This document shows, piece after piece, positions 46,301 to 57,440 of a DNA stretch of 64,000 nucleotides; within the stretch, counting starts at the first letter, position 1; the number at the start of each line of letters is the position of its first letter. The DNA comes from Heligmosomoides polygyrus polygyrus (taxonomy: Eukaryota; Nematoda; Chromadorea; Rhabditida; Heligmosomidae). The stretch spans positions 11,276,778-11,340,777 of the forward strand of contig OX377206.1 of NCBI GenBank assembly GCA_947396885.1. The letters are read 5' to 3'. The notes beneath the pieces were generated by a model. That model had not been told where the DNA came from. It made no database searches and saw nothing but the letters and a program-made list of their open reading frames with translations. The position numbers were made by a program, and so were the translations under genes.

Positions 46301-48968
46301 AGCACCATAGAGCACAAGCGAAGAGCAGTAGGCAGTAGTTTTGAAGATTTTGAGCAGTGAAACGGAGCAGACTTCTTGATCCTGAGCCGAAATCCACACA
46401 GAGAGCACCGAAGAGAGCAGCACCAGTCCTACATACAAAACCCCCTGCCAACAGAGCACAGAGCAGTACTACGAGCATGAGGTCGAGTCCCGTAGAGCGA
46501 AGTTGAAGGGCACAACGTGGTAGTTCTGACGAGTTTAGCGAACAAGAGCGAGCGAACGGTGCAAGCCAACTTAGACTGAGCACAGACGACCTGACAACGA
46601 AGAAAATCTCATAGGAGCAGCCTTGAAAAAACATCAGAGGCATCAGAGCAGTACCGAAACTGGAGAAGACCAATCCTACAGCACACAACAGAACACGAGC
46701 TGGAGTCGCTGCCCCAGAGAGCACCATAGAGCACAAGCGAAGAGCAGTAGGCAGTAGTTTTGAAGATTTTGAGCAGTGAAACGGAGCAGACTTCTTGATC
46801 CTGAGCCGAAATCCACACAGACAGCACCGAAGAGAGCAGCACCAGTCCTACATACAAAACCCCCTGCCAACAGAGCACAGAGCAGTACTACGAGCATGAG
46901 GTCGAGTCCCGTAGAGCGAAGTTGAAGGGCACAACGTGGTAGTTCTGACGAGTTTAGCGAACAAGAGCGAGCGAACGGTGCAAGCCAACTTAGACTGAGC
47001 ACAGACGACCTGACAACGAAGAAAATCTCATAGGAGCAGCCTTGAAAAAACATCAGAGGCATCAGAGCAGTACCGAAACTGGAGAAGACCAATCCTACAG
47101 CACACAACAGAACACGAGCTGGAGTCGCTGCCCCAGAGAGCACCATAGAGCACAAGCGAAGAGCAGTAGGCAGTAGTTTTGAAGATTTTGAGCAGTGAAA
47201 CGGAGCAGACTTCTTGATCCTGAGCCGAAATCCACACAGACAGCACCGAAGAGAGCAGCACCAGTCCTACATACAAAACCCCCTGCCAACAGAGCACAGA
47301 GCAGTACTACGAGCATGAGGTCGAGTCCCGTAGAGCGAAGTTGAAGGGCACAACGTGGTAGTTCTGACGAGTTTAGCGAACAAGAGCGAGCGAACGGTGC
47401 AAGCCAACTTAGACTGAGCACAGACGACCTGACAACGAAGAAAATCTCATAGGAGCAGCCTTGAAAAAAAACATCAGAGGCATCAGAGCAGCACCGAAAC
47501 TGGAGAAGACCAATCCTACAGCACACAACAGAATACGAGCTGGAGTCGCTGCCCCAGAGAGCACCATAGAGCACAAGCGAAGAGCAGTAGGCAGTAGTTT
47601 TGAAGACTTTGAGCAGTGAAACGGAGCAGACTACTTGATCCTGAGCCGAAATCCACACAGACAGCACCGAAGAGAGCAGCACCAGTCCTACATACAAAAC
47701 CCCCTGCCAACAGAGCACAGAGCAGTACTACGAGCATGAGGTCGAGTCCCGTAGAGCGAAGTTGAAGGGCACAACGTGGTAGTTCTGACGAGTTTAGCAA
47801 ACAAGAGCGAGCGAACGGTGCAAGCCAACTTAGACTGAGCACAGACGACCTGACAACGAAGAAGATCTCACAGGAGCAGCCTTGAAAAAACATCAGAGGC
47901 ATCAGAGCAGTACCGAAACTGGAGAAGACCAATCCTACAGCACACAACAGAACACGAGCTGGAGTCGCTGCCCCAGAGAGCACCATAGAGCACAAGCGAA
48001 GAGCAGTAGGCAGTAGTTTTGAAGATTTTGAGCAGTGAAACGGAGCAGACTACTTGATCCTGAGCCGAAATCCACACAGACAGCACCGAAGAGAGCAGCA
48101 CCAGTCCTACATACAAAACCCCCTGCCAACAGAGCACAGAGCAGTACTACGAGCATGAGGTCGAGTCCCGTAGAGCGAAGTTGAAGGGCACAACGTGGTA
48201 GTTCTGACGAGTTTAGCGAACAAGAGCGAGCGAACGGTGCAAGCCAACTTAGACTGAGCACAGACGACCTGACAACGAAGAAAATCTCATAGGAGCAGCC
48301 TTGAAAAAACATCAGAGGCATCAGAGCAGTACCGAAACTGGAGAAGACCAATCCTACAGCACACAACAGAACACGAGCTGGAGTCGCTGCCCCAGAGAGC
48401 ACCATAGAGCACAAGCGAAGAGCAGTAGGCAGTAGTTTTGAAGATTTTGAGCAGTGAAACGGAGCAGACTACTTGATCCTGAGCCGAAATCCACACAGAC
48501 AGCACCGAAGAGAGCAGCACCAGTCCTACATACAAAACCCCCTGCCAACAGAGCACAGAGCAGTACTACGAGCATGAGGTCGAGTCCGGTAGAGCGAAGT
48601 TGAAGGGCACAACGTGGTAGTTCTGACGAGTTTAGCGAACAAGAGGGAGCGAACGGTGCAAGCCAACTTAGACTGAGCACAGACGACCTGACAACGAAGA
48701 AAATCTCATAGGAGCAGCCTTGAAAAAACATCAGAGGCATCAGAGCAGTACAGAAACTGGAGAAGACCAATCCTACAGCACACAACAGAACACGAGCTGG
48801 AGTCGCTGCCCCAGAGAGCACCATAGAGCACAAGCGAAGAGCAGTAGGCAGTAGTTTTGAAGATTTTGAGCAGTGAAACGGAGCAGACTACTTGATCCTG
48901 AGCCGAAAGCCACACAGACAGCACCGAAGAGAGCAGCACCAGCCCTACATGCAAAACCCCCTGCCAAT
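31371..48968. repeat. 419-bp satellite, 42 tandem units
   Basis: The unit start AGAGCACAGAGCAGTACTAC recurs every 419 bases. From 31371 to the start of the diverged edge unit at 48969 is 17,598 bases, exactly 42 x 419; a 2-base loss in the A run near 34057 and a 2-base gain near 47465 cancel. Units differ at only a few diagnostic positions. The plus strand is strongly purine-biased. Variants show higher-order structure: one unit type recurs every five units (32.6, 34.7, 36.8 kb), and another at 37.5 kb reappears 24 units later. Open frames of 159 and 89 codons on the minus strand repeat in every unit only because units are near-identical. Satellite or centromere-like function is unproven. Confidence 0.97.
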
Positions 48969-49150
48969 AGAGCACAGAGCAGCACCACGGTAAAGTTTCG
49001 TAGGAGCGAGAAAATGAGTTGGAGGCCCGTAGAGTAAGGAAGAGCGAGCAAGACGAGTTAGTTTTGTTGAATTTAGCCAAAGAATACTTCTCTAAGAACC
49101 AAGCCGCAGAAAGAGAGGGAGTTAGATAGAAGTGAGCCCAGTTAGCCAAC
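48969..49150. repeat. diverged edge unit of the satellite
   Basis: Begins AGAGCACAGAGCAGCACCAC and keeps recognisable fragments (GGCCCGTAGAGTAAGGAAGA; GAGCGAGCAAGACGAGTTAG) with many changes and indels, then fades out near 49150. Degenerate edge units are usual where a homogenised array ends. 49151-49404 has a CAACAA-rich tract near 49288-49315 and no gene. Confidence 0.8.
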
Positions 49151-49404
49151 CCATTTTACCTTGAATTTTACAGTTTAGTGTAAAAAAATTACAAGTTAGC
49201 TAGCCCATTCTACTGAAAAGCAGACCATTCTGGAAAAATATCAGGCACACGTCAGGGAAAAAGAGCAGCATAAATGTCGAGTAGGACAAACGGCAACAAC
49301 AACAGCAACAGCAAGGCGAGTAAAAAAATCACATGATTAACAACACCAAAAACTATAGTGAACAACAAATGCGCTAGCAAGAACAACAAAAAGCCCGCCT
49401 GATG

Positions 49405-51583
49405 TCAGCTGCCTTGCTTCCAACAAGAGTCCGAGTCCTGGTCCCAGTCATCTTCTTCGGCCGGCTTCTCTAGGAGGCGGTAAATGTGAAGTTGGCCGTT
49501 ATAGGCGCCGCGGTCGCAAACGGCCATGTACCCCGGCGTCCATCACTCGTGTTGCTTGGGTGAACACAGTAGTGACATCCCGACTCGGAGCTCCACTGAG
49601 GTGATTGGAACAGTTGGCGCATCCCCCAAAATCACTTTAAATACATCCCAAACCGACACCCGACCTCCAGTAATGCACATCGAAACTAACAAACATTACC
49701 GCTAAATCGATTATCGCGTTCATGACCACGGGAGTGACCTTCCATGAATTCCCGCTACGATCCGTCACTTCTAGTCCTTCACGTTCCATCACAAAGCTCT
49801 CTCTTTGCAGCCTGAAACGGTTCGACCACGCCGCAGTTGTACTAAATAAATACAGACTAGTACCCCAGTGAAGTGACACACCTGCTAAACAAATGCGTCA
49901 GAACTGCTTCTGAGGGTGTGCGCATCGTAAATAACGCTCCAGCGAGCAGGCTGTTCTCGTATCTTGTTTTTTCGTGGAACGGCAACCCCTCCGGTCGCAG
50001 ATAGATTGGATACGACTCAAACCTGAACTAGTACCAGCATAAGTCTGTTCAAGCCTTCGCAAAACCCAAGTCTTCAGGAACGAATATTTACATCTCCCAA
50101 ATCGTCCACACACCTTGTAAGTTTCCTGAAGCGGACGCCGTCGAATCCGATCGTTAAAATCACCATCTCAAGCCGTCGAAATTCCTCCGAGCTCTCGATG
50201 TCGTCCCAGTACAACCCGAAGTCCGACGTTTCCGACTTTAGTGTCAAGTGGCGTGGTCGAATCCCTTGCTAAAACTTCCCGCTCTTCTCTTCCACTTCTT
50301 GCAGCACCCAAAAACCCGATCTACAACAAGTGTCTCCCTCACTTACGTCTTGAGCATCGTGGATCTTTTCGTGGACATCAATGAGAACATCGATGCTTCG
50401 TCTCAACACACTCTCCAGCTGCGGCTTCATATTCACCAAATGCGCAGAGGTTCTCCGTGACCTCTTGCTCCTCTCAGGAGCAGCGCTGAAATGAATATAA
50501 GCACATCACCAGAATCCTCCCTCACATACAGTCTCCCAGCCTCTATTAAAGTTCTGTCCCCTTCCCCTCCGACCACCTACTTCGCCATTTTTCCTTGAAG
50601 CATAATGATAATTGCGCCTACTTGCGAAGGCGGCAACCGGCGACTCCACACAGGTCCTTCGAATTCGTCAGGGGCCCGTCGCAGCCGTTGCAGAAGTAGA
50701 AGGCCGAGTGTTCATACTTGGCCAGCATCTCGTCCTCGATCTGTCGGAACTGCTTCTTGAACTGACATGCAAGTCATCCGATAGCATACAACACCAAGGA
50801 TGGAATGTGATGTGCCCAGTGCTATATGGAAAATTTCACCCGCACAGGTAGTTGGCGGCTCTAGTCGCGTCGATCGCACTCTGTGCAGGTGGTCCATGAA
50901 ATTTGCCATCCTATTCGAGACTCCAAAATGGTGTTTAAAATTGCACATGTACACCATTTTTTCGTACGCACCTAAACGAGCTTTCTCATCTTTCCTCCAC
51001 CCCAGAACCATCACTGTCTACAACACCGAAGTCATATAGCTGGGTAGAGCTCACTCAAATTTGGCCTTCCAGCACTCCTTGTGCCTTCTTCCTCCTCGAC
51101 CGCGCCCACTTGGACTGCTTAAACTCCTTCAGCACGTGCTTCCATCTCTGCTCCCCTGCTTGGTCCCTGTTTCGGTTCCATCTCCACGTCCACGGGCAAG
51201 CTGGCATCCCTGCCACCGCTCACTTCCTCTCTCGGGCCAGCATGGGCGGCAGGCTCTGGTTCGTCAGCAGGGAATGATCGCTTCCGCGCAGCGAGTGATT
51301 GCTTCCGACGTCGGATGGAAGGCAGCGGAATATTAGTCTGATCCAGACTCTTCCGACCCATCGGAGGACGTCGGCTAGATGGACCTGGTGGCAAGGAGGC
51401 CACAGCGGTTGGCAGCTTCGTCGTCCTCCTCTTCTTCCGTGGCGGCGGCTCCAGCTCCAAATCGCACTTTAGCGACAAGCCGCTCGGACTGTACGGGGTG
51501 CTGGACGGACTCCCACTGCTGCTGCTGCTGCTGCTGCTGGGAGCACCGCCAGAGCGACTGCAGCCCGCCTCTTCAAACTCCAT
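49405..51583 (-). CDS. seven-exon gene, putative nuclear zinc-binding protein, frame disturbed
   Basis: Minus-strand exons: 51583-51224, 51147-51055, 50761-50622, 50485-50347, 50268-50114, 49811-49700 and 49595-49405, all with GT...AG and agreeing phases (introns 77, 293, 136, 78, 302 and 104 bases). About 396 residues. Exon 1 has a Ser run (a CTG/CAG repeat at 51523) and basic clusters PPPRKKRRTTK and RRRKQSLAARKRSF that look like nuclear localisation signals. Exon 3 has Cys at about 175, 178, 189 and 194 (FYFCNGCDGP...LCGVAGC), a CX2C...CX4C zinc-binding pattern. The C-terminus is acidic (EEDDWDQDSDSCW). Two breaks: exon 2 closes on TGA in the phase-matching frame, while a better-looking tail (RHKECWKAKFE) is one base off; exon 7 needs one extra base near the C run at 49531. 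Family unknown. Sequencing error or recent pseudogene. Confidence 0.65.
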
Positions 51584-51878
51584 CACTACGGAGCAGCATA
51601 TAGGTGCTGGGAACACAACTATGGGAACAGAAATAGCAGCCATTCATTGAAGAGACGGTTCATCGACGACATAACAAAATCATGAGACAGAACTACACAG
51701 GATGAGATCACAGCATAGCCGAGGAATCGATCCCTTCCCGAGAATTCAAACGGTAAATACATACTTTACTACTCCACTTCACTCAAATACATGACTCGGG
51801 AATGCATTGCATCACACCATAAGGAGGGAGCAGTAATCCTGTGGATGGCATCACACCATGAGAGAGCACTACTACTTT

Positions 51879-52262
51879 TGCTCCATTGAGTTCAAAAAAT
51901 CATTCAGAATCCATTGCTGTATGTATCCACCCCTTCAGAAATGTTGGAACCTCATGACTTCTTCCTTCGTGGTTTCATTTCGAAAACATGAGAGTGATCC
52001 ATTTCAAGCCTTCACAACGCCCTCATGACTACTCATTTTGCGAATTCCTATCCAAACACAACATTATAAAGCATTTCTTCCTCGAATACCACCAGAGGAA
52101 ATGAAAGTTCGCGGCTATTTTTCGGTCCATCCATTCCATTTCAATCATCAGGTGCCTTTCCGTTCAAGCCCCCTCCCAAAGAAAGCTCTAGGCCTTACCG
52201 AGAGCAATGCACCAGCGACAGAACGAGAAGGTGACATAGACACTATAATGTGAGCACATCAC
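51879..52262. repeat. direct repeat, copy 1
   Basis: Matches 54007-54395 in the same orientation: both run from TTTTGCTCCATTGAGTTCA through TCGTGGTTTCATTTCGAAAA and CATGACTACTCATTTT to the AAGCAATG(C/A)ACC(A/G)GC.ACA region. It lies upstream of the seven-exon gene, with no coding evidence. A partial third copy is at 52311-52465. Confidence 0.7.
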
Positions 52263-52310
52263 CCAAAAACTCTAACCAAAACAACAAGAAATATTTAGAA
52301 AAAAAAAACG

Positions 52311-52465
52311 CTCATTTTGCTCCATCAGTCAGGTGCCTTTCCGTTCAAGCCCCCTCCCAAAGAGAGCTCTAGGCCTTACCGAAAGCAATGCACCAGCAAC
52401 AAATCAACGAGAACGTGGCATTTTGCAGATCCCCATCCAAACACAACGCTACAAAGCTTTCCCCT
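52311..52465. repeat. direct repeat, partial copy
   Basis: TTTTGCTCCATC joined directly to CAGGTGCCTTTCCGTTCAAG, so the middle of the unit is deleted, followed by GAAAGCAATGCACCAGCAAC. 52466-54006 holds related scraps (ATGAGATTGCATTCATG; CCGATAATTCCT twice near 53360-53400) and no supported gene. Confidence 0.6.
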
Positions 52466-54006
52466 CGGAAAAAACAAGCGACATGTCGAATCACTTAACA
52501 GTACTTTTCAGGAGGAGAGTTGAAGAAAGAATTCCGAAATCCAACTGCTCGAATCCAATCCAACCGCACGTCCCCCCCCCCCCGGAAAGAAGCCAAACGG
52601 CACGACGAATCTGTTCAGAATGGACCTTGCGAGACGAAACGAGATGAGGTGGCTCATACAAAAGGGCAAGAGTGGCTGCTTATTTCGCAACACCTTTCGG
52701 TCACGCGCTCCACAGACCACTGCCGCTCCCCTTGGGACCGCTCCACTCTCTTTCAGCGAATTTCAAACATCTGAAGTCCTTCAAGTTGCACTTCCTATTT
52801 CAACACGAGGCTCGATCTCTCTTAAGGGCAAAGGGCAATTACGCGGATCACGCACGAATCATTGACATGGCAGATGACCCCGGGAACTGTCAACCTCAAC
52901 CTCGATAAGGGCAGCATGACCCTAAGAGCGATAGCAATTAGGAGGACAGAACAGGTCATTCCTTCCCTCCTAACGGCCCCATCACCCCTTCCCAAAGCTC
53001 GCAGCCCGCAATCAATCCTACCTCTCCGAAGCAGTGCACGATCCAAGACAATTCCTTTAGTAAATTCGTTTCGAGGCATGTCAACGGATGCCTTTCATGG
53101 AACCTATTCGGAGAAGTGTACCGGCAAGACAACTCCTTTTATGAGTGCATCATTTTGGATACATGAGATTGCATTCATGTCAATACACTTAGCCCATTCC
53201 ATTCAAAATCTCATTAGAATCGTTCATGCCAACTCAGTTGTTCGACTCTCATCACAGCATAAGGAGTCGGACTTATTCACTCGAGGTCCCTTCCCCACCC
53301 GAAGAAGTCAAAGGTTTCAATCAGTCTCACCCATCAGCTAGCCGACTTATATCAGAAACATCTCCGATAATTCCTTCAGAAACATCACCGATAATTCCTC
53401 GCTCCAACACTTTCGGAGAATTCGAACATTAAATAGAAGCCATTTAGTAGATTCGCTTCAAAACAATAATCCTAATGAACTACAACTATTAATGAATCCA
53501 CTACTTCACCGAGGTCGAATGTTTTAGTCTCATTGTTTAGTAGCTTTCCGTCGAAACATAAGATAGCATTCCTCACTCTTCCTCGAACAGACTTGTGAGA
53601 AGTCGGTTCGAGAAGACAATTCCTTTATTGCATTCATATCACAGCATAACAGAGGAACCCTGCATGATATCACGTCATTTTAGGATATCACATCCTAAGA
53701 GGGGAATCATGAATGAATGGAATCCCCCCTCGCGAAGGAACCTTCGCTTGAACACAATTCTTCCTAAATTAACCACGCTTTACACCATTCACTTCGAAAA
53801 CATGGCAATGGGTTCATGACTCCAACACCTACGCCGAAATCGGCGGTGCTTGCAGTTGCAGTTCATTGCAACTGCAATGAATTGAACTGAATCCAGTAAG
53901 TAATTAGTGGATTCAGTTCAAAACGCCTGAATCCATCCATGCCTCAATGAATCGACTCAAGGGATCGAATCCCCGCCAGAAAAATTGCAACTGTAGGGCA
54001 ACAATT

Positions 54007-54395
54007 TTGCTCCATTGAGTTCATAAAATCACTCAGAATCCATTGCTGTATGTATCCACCCCTCGGAATTGTCGAAACCGCACGACTTCTCCTTTCGTGG
54101 TTTCATTTCGAAAACATGAGACTTCCTTCATTTCAATGTCTTCAGAATGCCGTCATGACTACTCATTTTTCAAATTCCCACCCAACACAACGTTACAAAG
54201 TATTTTTTCATCGAATCCCACCAAGCATCTGAAATTTCGCTTCTATTATTTCAGTTTATTCATTTCAATCCATCCGGTGCCTTCCCGTTCAAGCCTCCCT
54301 CCCAAGAGAGCTCCAAGCCCCATCAAAAGCAATGAACCGGCAACAAAACAACGAGAACATGACATACATACGACAAAGTAAACACATCAATCGAA
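54007..54395. repeat. direct repeat, copy 2
   Basis: Second full copy of the unit at 51879, with scattered substitutions and small indels. The two copies are about 2.1 kb apart. Confidence 0.7.
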
Positions 54396-54760
54396 ATCTC
54401 AATCGAAAACAGCGAAAAAATAAAAAAAGACTCACCTAGCGGCCGTGCACACTCCGTCGCGTCGATCGATCGATGGTGCAACCGGCCGCTCCGGCCGCTC
54501 CCGCAGCCGCCGGCGCGCGTCAGGCTGGTCCTGCCGCGACAGCCTTCATTTTATCCATGTCGGGGCCTCCACTATCCAATCTCCCATGCCTCTCTTGGAT
54601 CCCTCGCCGAGCTTTCGGCGCTACCACTCCCCAAACTGCCTCGGTTTAAGTTGGCCCTAGATTAGAGACTTTGCCGCGGGGACTTCTTTTAGCCGATTTC
54701 TCAGATCCGTATTTGAACTAGTTTGTCTGAGAAGAGAGCCGTCAGGGAATTCATACGGAG
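54396..54760. other. GC-rich stretch, nothing assigned
   Basis: Contains (GATC)n-like TCGATCGATCGATGG near 54467 and GGCCGCTCCGGCCGCTCC; no gene or repeat family recognised. Confidence 0.4.
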
Positions 54761-55514
54761 AACAAGGAATCTGCCATATGCATAGCCTCTTCATGCTCTA
54801 CACAGCGGCGACTGCGCGCGCTTCTGGGCTTCTGGATCCAGAAGACGGGCTCACTACATCGCGCAACAAGCCTCCTGATTCTGAATACGTGTCCCGAGCC
54901 TGGACGCTCAGAAACGCGCGTAGGTGCTGTTGTGTTAAGCAGTAAAGCGCTGTAGACGATAAGGCGCATCTCACTCAGATTAGATCACTCGACCGCGCCC
55001 GCTTTGGATAATGCGGCGTATCTCACTTAGGTTGGATTGCCCAAAGTCCTCGAGCGCTAACTCAATTACATAGGGGTCGATATAGTAGACGGTGTCTCCT
55101 CTTCTGACTCCAGACGGTTGTGGTGCGACGAAGGGAACCCGTCTTCTGGATTCAGCGCTCAGAAACGCGCGCAGACGCCGCTGTGTCAAGCATGATGAGG
55201 ATGCGTTTACTCTGCTGCAAGAACATCCCATGCTGAACGGCAAACGTTGCTCGTGCGAGGTACGCAGAGGCGTACCTCGTGCGGATAAAGTTTCCCGTTC
55301 AAAACAGGACAAAGCTGAGTTCTGCGTGCTGCCGGTCGTCGTGCGACGACGATGTGACCTCTGCTTCCCTTCTTTTCGCTTTTTCTGACTCCAGGCGGTT
55401 GTTGTGCAACGCAAGGGACCCGTCTTCTTGATCCAGGCGCTCAGAAATGCGCGCAGATGCCGTTATGTCAAGCTGAAGGACGCTGTGCTTCCTCTGCTGC
55501 TGCAGCATCTCATG

Positions 55515-56933
55515 CAGGGTGCACATTCAACGGTTAACAATTTAACGAATTTAACGAATTAACGGCTTTTTTTTGTTAAAATCTGGCTAAACGACTTAAC
55601 GGAAAATTTTAAAATTTTAACGGAATTTTTAACGGACTTTTTTCTCAGTCAATTTATCACATTTACCCTTAGTCTTCACAAATGTTGCAATCTCATCTTC
55701 CCTATTAGAACTGTTCCTTAAAAAAACTATAGAAATCAGCAAGAATGTTTAATGTTTTCATGAATTTGCTTTGAATTTTTGGAATTTTTTAAATGCATTT
55801 TGGGGCGCGCGTAGCGCTGTCGAGAGAGGTGCAGGCTGGCACGTGCCCCGATACCAGGTTTTTGGTTCGGATTTCTTGCCCAGGCCAACCAAGCCTTCCA
55901 TTCTCCGGGATCGGTGAATTGGTACCAGACTTGTCTCTTGTCGGCTGCCCACGCAAGTCATTGTATGACCAAGCACGCATCCAAATCGCCTCCACGAAAT
56001 CCCGCAGAAGTAGAATACGTGGCGCGGATAGTGATTGAGTAATGCCGCCCTCTACCCTTATGCTTTAATGTATTATGGAGCTAGAAAATGCTTTCCGAGC
56101 CCCCAAGCACGTCAACGAATCCACAAATATACTGCTTTAACCTGATCGTAAGATATGCCTACCCTCACCTGGCAATGCTTATCCCAGAGCACTTTTGCTC
56201 GCCACCTGGAACAGTCCTGACGGAGAGAATTATTTCGGCCACTGTACGTATCTTAAACGATTTAAGAAACGCTAGTAACAAAAATTAGGAAAGCTACTTT
56301 TTGACAGGTTGACGGCGTATCAAACCTTTTCGGCAGTGAATGACCGTGTGACACGATGTAGTGTCATGATCTCGACGTTGCAAAAAATGGATAGGCCGCA
56401 CACACCAGGCACTCGAAAATCGTGCTTCGACAACGTGTTCACATTCCACTGAAAGGCTTTGAATTGTATCTTTAATAAATCCTTCTGCACTTATTAGTCT
56501 GGTGCCCGCATCGAGACGGATATGCTCGTATAACAGTCACTCAAAACGGTTTCGCAAAGAACTAAGAGAAGGGAACTCCGGGTTTTGCCTGATCGCACAT
56601 TTTAAGATGCCTTGTCGGTGATCATCTTGCATGATAATTACATACCTCTCTTATTCCACACCCTGCAGATAATTTGTTGCTGATTGCTTATTTATTTTTC
56701 TGTGTTTGATGATGATGAATTGTTTGATTTACATTGCAGTGTTACACTCCATAGCTTGAACTTTGACTGTTGACCTCTTGAAGTTGAAACGTATAATGTT
56801 TTCCTTGAATTTTCACTTGAAATAATGGTTTGCAGCTAATTGTACTTTTTAACGAAATTTAACGATTTACCGGAAATTTAACGAAAATGTTCCGTTAAAA
56901 AATTTAACGCACAGAATGTTGTGTGCACCCCTG
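55515..56933. mobile_element. second hAT-like element, 8-bp target duplication (7 of 8)
   Basis: Left end CAGGGTGCACATTCAACGG at 55515; the right end complement begins CAGGGGTGCACACAACATTC at 56933. The flanks are ATCTCATG (55507-55514) and ATCTCGTG (56934-56941), differing at one base. Inside each end is a cluster of TTTAACGA units (about 55533-55650 and 56847-56907), the counterpart of the TTTACGA units in the element at 13557. The interior contains a SINE (55797) but no transposase frame. Confidence 0.82.
55797..56075 (+). mobile_element. SINE, nearly complete reference copy
   Basis: Head TGGGGCGCGCGTAGCGCTGT (A-box-like), then the B-box-like TTTTTGGTTCGGATTTCTTG about 60 bases on, as in a tRNA. 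The body runs through GGCCAACCAAGCCTTCCATT and TGGTACCAGACTTGTCTCTT to the 3' motif CGCAGAAGTAGAATACGTGG and GTGATTGAGTAATGCCG, ending in ACCCTTATGCTTTA. Pol III-type internal boxes plus a constant 3' body identify a tRNA-derived SINE. It lies inside the second hAT-like element. Confidence 0.75.
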
Positions 56934-57440
56934 ATCTCGTGGTCAGTTCTGAATCCGATCCCTCATCGTAGGACGACGGTGTCTCCTCTCCTGACTCCAG
57001 ACGGTTGTGGTGCGACGAAGGGAACCCGTCTCCTGGATTCAGGCACTCAGAAACGCGCACAGACGCCGTTTTGTCAAGCAGGAGGCTGCGCTTCCTCTGC
57101 TGCTGTGCAGCATCCCATGCTCAGTTCTGAATGCGATTCGGCGTCGTAGAACGACGGCGTCTCCTCTTCTGACTCCAGAAGGTTGTGGTGCGGCGAAGGG
57201 AAGCCGTCTTCTGGATTCAGGCACTCAGAAACGCGCGCAGATGCCGTTGTGTCAAGCTGATGAAGCTTCCTCTGCTGTAACAACATCCCATGTTGAACGG
57301 CAAACGTTGCCCGCGCGAAGTACGCAGAGGCGCCGCAAGGGGTTCCATGAGATTGCACGTGATTCCGCGAGGCGCATCTTAGCCAGGTTTCTAACCTGAT
57401 TGAGATACGCCTCATTATCCACAGGGCGGGGAGCTAACTC

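Larger units (their letters stand above)
54762..57440. repeat. complex repeat cluster around a hAT-like element
   Basis: Several copies of a module of roughly 150-200 bp: CTGACTCCAGACGGTTGTGG, then CGAAGGGAACCCGTCTTCTG, GATTCAGGCGCTCAGAAACG and CAGACGCCG(C/T)TGTGTCAAGC. Sense copies start near 55097, 55388, 56990 and 57168. 54765-54850 (GGAATCTGCCATATGCATAG) is repeated in the same orientation at 61165. 54980-55030 and 57392-57425 carry single units of the 52-bp minisatellite found at 60217, the former inverted. Overlapping open frames here are repeat artefacts. Confidence 0.65.

Noticed and set aside
31527..48833. Dozens of 159- and 89-codon minus-strand open frames, with hydrophobic starts that look like signal peptides
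   Set aside because: They repeat once per 419-bp satellite unit and are open only because units are near-identical; 419 is not a multiple of three, there is no conserved domain and no splice context.
54980..57415. Several 60-144-codon frames on both strands
   Set aside because: They recur with each copy of the local repeat module and change frame between copies.
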